From assembly GCA_050049355.1 (NCBI GenBank), contig JASFWK010000071.1:1-10311 (forward strand): a stretch of DNA of 10,311 nucleotides, written 5' to 3'. Shown piece after piece: positions 5,947-10,311 of this stretch (position 1 is its first letter; each line of letters begins with the position of its first letter). Source of the DNA: JASFWK01 sp050049355. Lineage in GTDB: Bacteria > Chloroflexota > Anaerolineae > B4-G1 > DUEL01. Made by a program: the position numbers and the translations under genes. The notes below the pieces were generated by a model. The model ran no database searches and had not been told where the DNA came from. It saw nothing but the letters and a program-made list of their open reading frames with translations.

Positions 5947-8781
5947 ATGCAGCCAATCTACGTCGCTCTGGATCTTGAGACCACAGGGTTGAACCCCGAT
6001 CGTGACGCAATCATTGAAGTCGGGGCGGTGAAGTTCAGGGGAGAGGAGGTGCTGGAGGAGTTCAGCACCCTCGTCGACCCTGGTCGCCGGCTGCCTCTGG
6101 AGATCACCGTGCTGACCGGCCTCACAGATGAAGATCTGATAGGAGCCCCTCGTCTGCAGGAGGTGCTGCCCAAGCTAACTCACTTCGTGGGCGATCGGCT
6201 GGTAGTGGGCCACAGCGTAGGCTTCGACCTCCAGTTCCTGCGCCGCTGGTCCATCCTGCGCACCAATCCCAGCCTGGATACTTTCAAACTGTCCACTGTG
6301 CTGGCACCAGGCGCGCACCGGTACAGTCTAGAGGAGCTGGCGGATCACATGGGCTTGCCGCCTTCGGTCTCCCATCGGGCGCTGGAAGATGCCCACACTG
6401 CACATCACCTTTTCCTCTCCCTCTTCGAGCGAGCGCTGGCCCTACCCACCAACCTGCTGGAGGAGTTGGTTCAGCTTGGGGAGCGTGTAGATTGGCACGC
6501 CACCGATTTCTTCCGCCAGGCCCTGCGGACTGCAGCCCGCGGAGCCTTCACTGACACAATCCGCACGCAGATGTCAGCTGCGCGGGGCCAACCGGAGGGA
6601 GCGCCGGCCCTCGCTGCCCGAACCACCGTTGAGCCCCTGGAGGGCAAGGAGGTCCGTGAACCCCTGAACGTGGACGGGCTGGCGGCCCTGTTGGAGGAAG
6701 GCGGAGCCTTCGCCCAGCGCTTTCACGGCTATGAACACCGCCCGCAGCAGGTGGAGATGCTGCGGACTGTGGGCCAGGCCCTGAACCAGGGCCGGCACCT
6801 GATGGTCGAAGCGCCCACCGGCGTGGGCAAGTCCCTGGCCTACCTGATCCCCGCCGTTCATTGGGCTGCCCAGAACGAGGAGCGGGTCGTCGTCTCGACC
6901 AACACCATCAATCTCCAGGAGCAACTCTACCACAAGGATCTACCGGCATTGTCACGGATCCTGCCACTGGACTTCCGAGCGGTCGTACTGAAAGGTCGCT
7001 CTCACTACCTCTGCCCCGCTCGCCTGGCCGCCGTGCGCAGAGTCGGCCCAGCCTCGTCCGACGAGATGGATGTCCTGGCGAGGGTTCTGGCCTGGCTGCC
7101 CAGCACGCCGGATGGGGACGGAGATGAGCTCTTCTTGCCTACGGCACAGGATCGGGCCATCTGGCGTTCTCTCTCAGCGAAGTTTGAGGGCTGTAGCCCA
7201 GAGCGCTGTCGCTACTTTCAGAGGGGGGCCTGCTTCTTCTACCGCGCCCGGCGGATGGCGGAGGTGGCTCATTTGGTGATTGTGAACCACGCGCTGCTGC
7301 TGTCGGATGTGGCGGTGCAGAACCGGGCGCTGCCGGAGTATCGCTTCTTGGTGGTGGACGAGGCCCACCACTTGGAGGCAGCCACCACCAATGCTCTCTC
7401 CTTTGAGACCGATCGCAGTTCGGTCGGGCAGCTGCTGCAGGAGGTGGGTCACCCCCGTGGCGCAGGATCCCTATCCGGCCTTCTGGGGAGGACGATGTCA
7501 CGCTTGCGAGCAGCCCGGCTAGACAAGCACACGATGGAAGAAGCAGGAAGCCACGCACGGCAGGTCGCTAAGGCGGCGGAGCAGGCGAGGCGCGAATTGC
7601 ACGAATTCTTCAACTGTCTCGAGGAGTTCGTGGATAGCGAAGGGGGCGGACGCACAAAGACACCCTATGCCTACCGGCTGCGGATTACCTCTGGTCAGCG
7701 CGTGCAGCCGGCCTGGGACGCAGTGGAGATCGCCTGGGACGCAGCCCGCGAACCCTTGTCCACCGTGGCTGACGGACTGGGGCAGCTGGCTGGGAATCTG
7801 GAGGACTTGATCTCGGAGGCACCGGAGGCCGAAGATCTGGAAGCGGAGCTGCTGGGTCTGGCCCGGCGCTTGGCGGGCGTCTATGAACATGTGAGCGCTT
7901 TCGCCACCGATCCCAACGAACGGACTGTCTACTGGGTGGAGATTGGCCCCGGACAGACTCCCCTCAGCATTCACACGGCGCCGCTCCACGTAGGACGGTT
8001 GGTCCAAGAGCACCTGTTCCACAAGAAGGAATCAGTCATACTCACCTCCGCCACGCTGCGCACGGCCAGCACTTTCGACTTCTTGCGCGAGCGGCTCCAC
8101 GCCTGGGATGCGGAAGACCTGGCCGTGGATTCGCCCTTCGATTATCAATCATCCACCCTCGTGTACGTCGTGAACGATATCCCCCAGCCTGGCCAGCGAG
8201 GTTATCGGCGGGCAGTTGCGGAAGGAATGACTGCGCTATTCCGAGCTACCCGCGGCCGCGCACTAGGGTTGTTCACCTCGTATAGCCAGTTACGATCCAC
8301 GACGCGCGCCATCACCGGCCCACTGGCCCAGGCTGACATCACCGTCTATGCTCAAGGGCAGGGCCTCTCTCGCAACCAGTTGCTGGAGAACTTTCGCACG
8401 ACGGAACGGGCCGTACTGCTAGGCACGCGCAGTTTCTGGGAGGGGGTGGACGTACCGGGACAGGCGCTCAGCTGCCTGGCTATCGCCAAGCTGCCCTTCA
8501 ACGTCCCTAGCGACCCAATCTTCGCCGCCCGAGCGGAGACCTTCGAGGACCCTTTCCGGGAGTACGCAGTGCCGGATGCAGCGTTGCGCTTCCTGCAGGG
8601 ATTCGGTCGCCTCATTCGTACACGCACCGATTGCGGCGTGGTAGCCGTCTTTGACCAGCGGCTGGTCAGCAGATCGTACGGCCCCTACTTCTTGGAGTCA
8701 CTCCCGGATCCGACCATCCATCATGGCTCGGTGACCAAACTGCCTCAAGTGGCAAAGGAGTGGCTTGAGGATCTGTCTTGA
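5947..8781 (+). CDS. dinG: Exonuclease-helicase fusion, DinG family
   Basis: This 944-residue DNA repair/replication protein has two parts. The N-terminal DnaQ-like 3'-5' exonuclease (about 4-165) shows DLETTGL with Asp9 and Glu11, GHSVGFD with Asp94, and HRALEDAH with His143 and Asp148. The rest is a superfamily 2 XPD/DinG-type helicase: Walker A APTGVGKS (289-296), motif Ia STNTINLQEQL, DEAH (471-474), TSAT (700-703), EGVDVPG (832-838) and QGFGRLIR (884-891). Four cysteines at 356, 416, 421 and 429 between motif Ia and DEAH are placed as in the XPD/DinG [4Fe-4S] cluster. DinG enzymes unwind DNA, including R-loops and DNA-RNA hybrids, with 5'-3' polarity. Exonuclease-bearing homologues of B. 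subtilis and S. aureus lack the cluster; here both modules look intact. ATG 5947 has a good ribosome-binding site. thrC follows after 35 nt, so co-transcription is possible. Confidence 0.95.
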   Translation: MQPIYVALDLETTGLNPDRDAIIEVGAVKFRGEEVLEEFSTLVDPGRRLPLEITVLTGLTDEDLIGAPRLQEVLPKLTHFVGDRLVVGHSVGFDLQFLRRWSILRTNPSLDTFKLSTVLAPGAHRYSLEELADHMGLPPSVSHRALEDAHTAHHLFLSLFERALALPTNLLEELVQLGERVDWHATDFFRQALRTAARGAFTDTIRTQMSAARGQPEGAPALAARTTVEPLEGKEVREPLNVDGLAALLEEGGAFAQRFHGYEHRPQQVEMLRTVGQALNQGRHLMVEAPTGVGKSLAYLIPAVHWAAQNEERVVVSTNTINLQEQLYHKDLPALSRILPLDFRAVVLKGRSHYLCPARLAAVRRVGPASSDEMDVLARVLAWLPSTPDGDGDELFLPTAQDRAIWRSLSAKFEGCSPERCRYFQRGACFFYRARRMAEVAHLVIVNHALLLSDVAVQNRALPEYRFLVVDEAHHLEAATTNALSFETDRSSVGQLLQEVGHPRGAGSLSGLLGRTMSRLRAARLDKHTMEEAGSHARQVAKAAEQARRELHEFFNCLEEFVDSEGGGRTKTPYAYRLRITSGQRVQPAWDAVEIAWDAAREPLSTVADGLGQLAGNLEDLISEAPEAEDLEAELLGLARRLAGVYEHVSAFATDPNERTVYWVEIGPGQTPLSIHTAPLHVGRLVQEHLFHKKESVILTSATLRTASTFDFLRERLHAWDAEDLAVDSPFDYQSSTLVYVVNDIPQPGQRGYRRAVAEGMTALFRATRGRALGLFTSYSQLRSTTRAITGPLAQADITVYAQGQGLSRNQLLENFRTTERAVLLGTRSFWEGVDVPGQALSCLAIAKLPFNVPSDPIFAARAETFEDPFREYAVPDAALRFLQGFGRLIRTRTDCGVVAVFDQRLVSRSYGPYFLESLPDPTIHHGSVTKLPQVAKEWLEDLS

Positions 8782-8804
8782 AAGAACTTCGGACCCAGCC
8801 AATC

Positions 8805-8810
8805 GAGGAG
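8805..8810 (+). promoter_or_regulatory. Ribosome-binding site for the GTG start of thrC
   Basis: GAGGAG lies 6 nt before GTG 8817 in the 35-nt gap after dinG and supports that non-ATG start, which includes the complete zinc-ribbon N-terminus. Confidence 0.7.
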
Positions 8811-8816
8811 TAACTC

Positions 8817-10127
8817 GTGAATCACGTACTTGGCCTCAAGTGCACAATCTGCGGTGTGGAATACGACGCAAGCGAGGCAGCGTACGTCTGCACCAAGCAT
8901 GGCGACGAGGGAATCCTTGATGTCCTTTACAACTATGACCACATCCGCCGCCACTTCTCCCTCGACTCCCTGGCCGTCGCTGACCGCTCCATTTGGCGCT
9001 ACCTTCCTCTCCTGCCGGTGGACCCGGAGTCAGCGCAGCGACTGGCTGAGGGGACCTCTCTGGCGACGGTGGGTTGGACCCCCCTCTATCCCGCCCCGCG
9101 TCTGGCGGGAAAGCTCGGCCTGAAGGAAGTATGGGTCAAAGACGATAGCCGCCAGCCAACGGCCTCCTTCAAGGATCGCGCCTCGGCAATCGCCGTCGTC
9201 AAGACCCGGGAACTGGGCTACGACGTTGTCACCACTGCCAGCACGGGCAACGCCGCTGCTGCCCTCGCTGGTCTCTGCGCAGCAGTGGAACAGCCTAACG
9301 TCATCTTCGTCCCCAAGAGCGCCCCCCAGGCGAAGGTGGCTCAGCTCTTGGCTTATGGCTCCACCGTCCTTCTGGTGGATGGCTCCTACGACCAGGCTTT
9401 TGAGCTGTGCCTGGAAGCCGCGCGGAGCTTCGGCTGGTACAACCGAAACACCGCCTACAACCCCTACATGTCCGAGGGAAAGAAGACCGCCGCCTACGAA
9501 ATCTGTGAACAGCTGGGAATGGTAGATTCCAAATCCCAGGGTCGCGGGGGCGATCTCGAACCTCGAATCCGCCCTCCCGACGCGATCCTGATTCCCGTCG
9601 GCGACGGCTGCATCATCGGCGGTATCCACAAGGGATTGCGCGACTTTGCAGCATTAGGGTGGATCGATCGGATGCCGAGGCTGATCGGCGTGCAGGCAGC
9701 GGGATCCCCCCCGCTGGTGGATGCCTGGGAGCGGGGACTGGAAGGCTGGGAGATGGAGCCAGTGGAGGCGCACTCGGTCGCCGACAGCATCGTCGCTGGG
9801 CTGCCGCGCGATCGGATCAAGGCCCTTCGGGCGGTGCGCCAGTCCGACGGGGCCTTCGTTCGGGTGAGCGATGGCGAGATCTTGACCGCCATCCCGGCGC
9901 TGGCGCAGGGGGTAGGAGTCTTTGCCGAGCCCGCCGCCGCTGCTGCCCACGCGGGCCTGGTGAAGGCTGTGGAGCAGGGCCTGGTCACCCCCGACGATCA
10001 GGTCGTCGTCTTGGCCACCGGCTCAGGCCTCAAGGACGTCGCCAGTGCAATGAAGGCAGTGGGGCGCGCACACACCGTCGCTCCCGACTTAGACGATGTC
10101 AAACGGGTGATGGAGGGACTGCAATGA
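8817..10127 (+). CDS. thrC: Threonine synthase
   Basis: This PLP-dependent enzyme of fold type II would convert O-phosphohomoserine to threonine in the cytoplasm. It has 436 residues. An N-terminal zinc-ribbon-like motif (Cys9, Cys12, Cys25, His28) is followed by VGWTPLYPAPRLA, the PLP-lysine motif PTASFKDRASA with Lys119, the phosphate-binding loop STGNAAAALAG (142-152), PVGDGC (260-265) and TGSGLKD (401-407), all characteristic of threonine synthase. The last zinc-ribbon position is His instead of the common Cys. About 16 residues (237-252) between EQLGM and PPDAILIPVG look like an insertion relative to the family, and its DNA ends with a 14-base repeat shared with hypE. No hom or thrB gene is nearby, so a related activity such as cysteate synthase cannot be excluded. 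Its stop overlaps the next start (ATGA), implying translational coupling. Confidence 0.87.
   Translation: MNHVLGLKCTICGVEYDASEAAYVCTKHGDEGILDVLYNYDHIRRHFSLDSLAVADRSIWRYLPLLPVDPESAQRLAEGTSLATVGWTPLYPAPRLAGKLGLKEVWVKDDSRQPTASFKDRASAIAVVKTRELGYDVVTTASTGNAAAALAGLCAAVEQPNVIFVPKSAPQAKVAQLLAYGSTVLLVDGSYDQAFELCLEAARSFGWYNRNTAYNPYMSEGKKTAAYEICEQLGMVDSKSQGRGGDLEPRIRPPDAILIPVGDGCIIGGIHKGLRDFAALGWIDRMPRLIGVQAAGSPPLVDAWERGLEGWEMEPVEAHSVADSIVAGLPRDRIKALRAVRQSDGAFVRVSDGEILTAIPALAQGVGVFAEPAAAAAHAGLVKAVEQGLVTPDDQVVVLATGSGLKDVASAMKAVGRAHTVAPDLDDVKRVMEGLQ
9525..9572. repeat. Candidate in-frame micro-insertion within thrC
   Basis: This 48-nt, repeat-rich segment encodes residues 237-252 of threonine synthase, where family members usually pass directly from E-Q-L-G-x to the P-D-x-x-x-x-P-V-G strand. 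It contains CTCGAA-type repeats and ends in AACCTCGAATCCGC (9559-9572), identical to 4434-4447 in hypE, where it is read in another frame. The extent of the insertion is judged from memory of the family, not from an alignment. Confidence 0.4.
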
Positions 10128-10311
10128 ACGTGTTGATCTCTGTAGATATGGAAGGCATCTGCGGCGTCGTCGCAGGCGATCACGTCTCGTCTGATCACAA
10201 GGAATACCAGCGCTTCCGCAAGCTGATGACCGCCGAGGCCAACGCCGCCATTGAAGGCGCCCTGGCCGGCGGGGCGAGCCATATCGTCGTCAACGACAGC
10301 CACGGCGGGAT
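10124..10311 (+). CDS. M55 family D-aminopeptidase (DppA-like), 5' part only
   Basis: The first 62 residues are visible before the window ends. They begin MNVLISVDMEGICGVV and reach VVNDSHGG. In DppA of B. subtilis the zinc ligands include Asp8, Glu10 and His60, and all three are present at identical positions here. The family comprises zinc-dependent, self-compartmentalising D-aminopeptidases acting on D-amino-acid-containing di- and tripeptides, thought to salvage cell-wall-derived peptides. ATG 10124 overlaps the thrC stop codon by 4 nt (ATGA), so the two are very probably co-translated. Whether this is the DppA orthologue or another M55 member cannot be decided from the fragment. Confidence 0.9.
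   Translation, partial: MNVLISVDMEGICGVVAGDHVSSDHKEYQRFRKLMTAEANAAIEGALAGGASHIVVNDSHGG

Overview
This window is a GC-rich stretch of bacterial chromosome in which every gene I can support lies on the + strand. Gene families (an FtsB/DivIC-like septum protein, an exonuclease-DinG helicase fusion, HypD/HypE, an M55 peptidase) together with scattered short palindromic repeats of the CTTCGxxAxGCTCAG kind fit an environmental Chloroflexota (Anaerolineae-like) genome. That assignment is an inference from gene content and repeat style; there is no rRNA or other marker here.

Layout. Positions 1-224 hold no gene but carry a strong hairpin and an imperfect inverted repeat. Positions 225-2757 encode two consecutive ABC-2 type permeases, a probable heterodimeric exporter whose ATPase is not in the window. 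Positions 2758-3180 are the longest gene-free stretch: a 183-bp foldback (MITE-like) element starts 3 nt after the second permease stop, followed by two smaller hairpins and the hypD leader. Positions 3181-5313 encode HypD and HypE, two accessory proteins that build the Fe(CN)2CO group of [NiFe]-hydrogenases; no hydrogenase subunit or other hyp gene is nearby. A small membrane/coiled-coil septum-formation protein (5440-5739) follows with its own good sigma70-type promoter. A gap with a terminator-like hairpin, a TATAAT promoter and a possible SOS box leads to a 944-residue DinG-type helicase with an N-terminal exonuclease (5947-8781). This is followed closely by threonine synthase (8817-10127) and, overlapping it by 4 nt, the start of an M55 D-aminopeptidase running off the window end.

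The genes do not form one pathway. The local units are the permease pair, hypD-hypE, the septum gene, and dinG-thrC-M55, the last probably co-transcribed. I did not find a clear new multi-gene system. The most unusual signals are non-coding or repeat-like: the foldback element after the permeases, and a 14-base repeat shared in different reading frames by hypE and by an insertion in thrC. The regulatory arrangement upstream of dinG is also worth a look.
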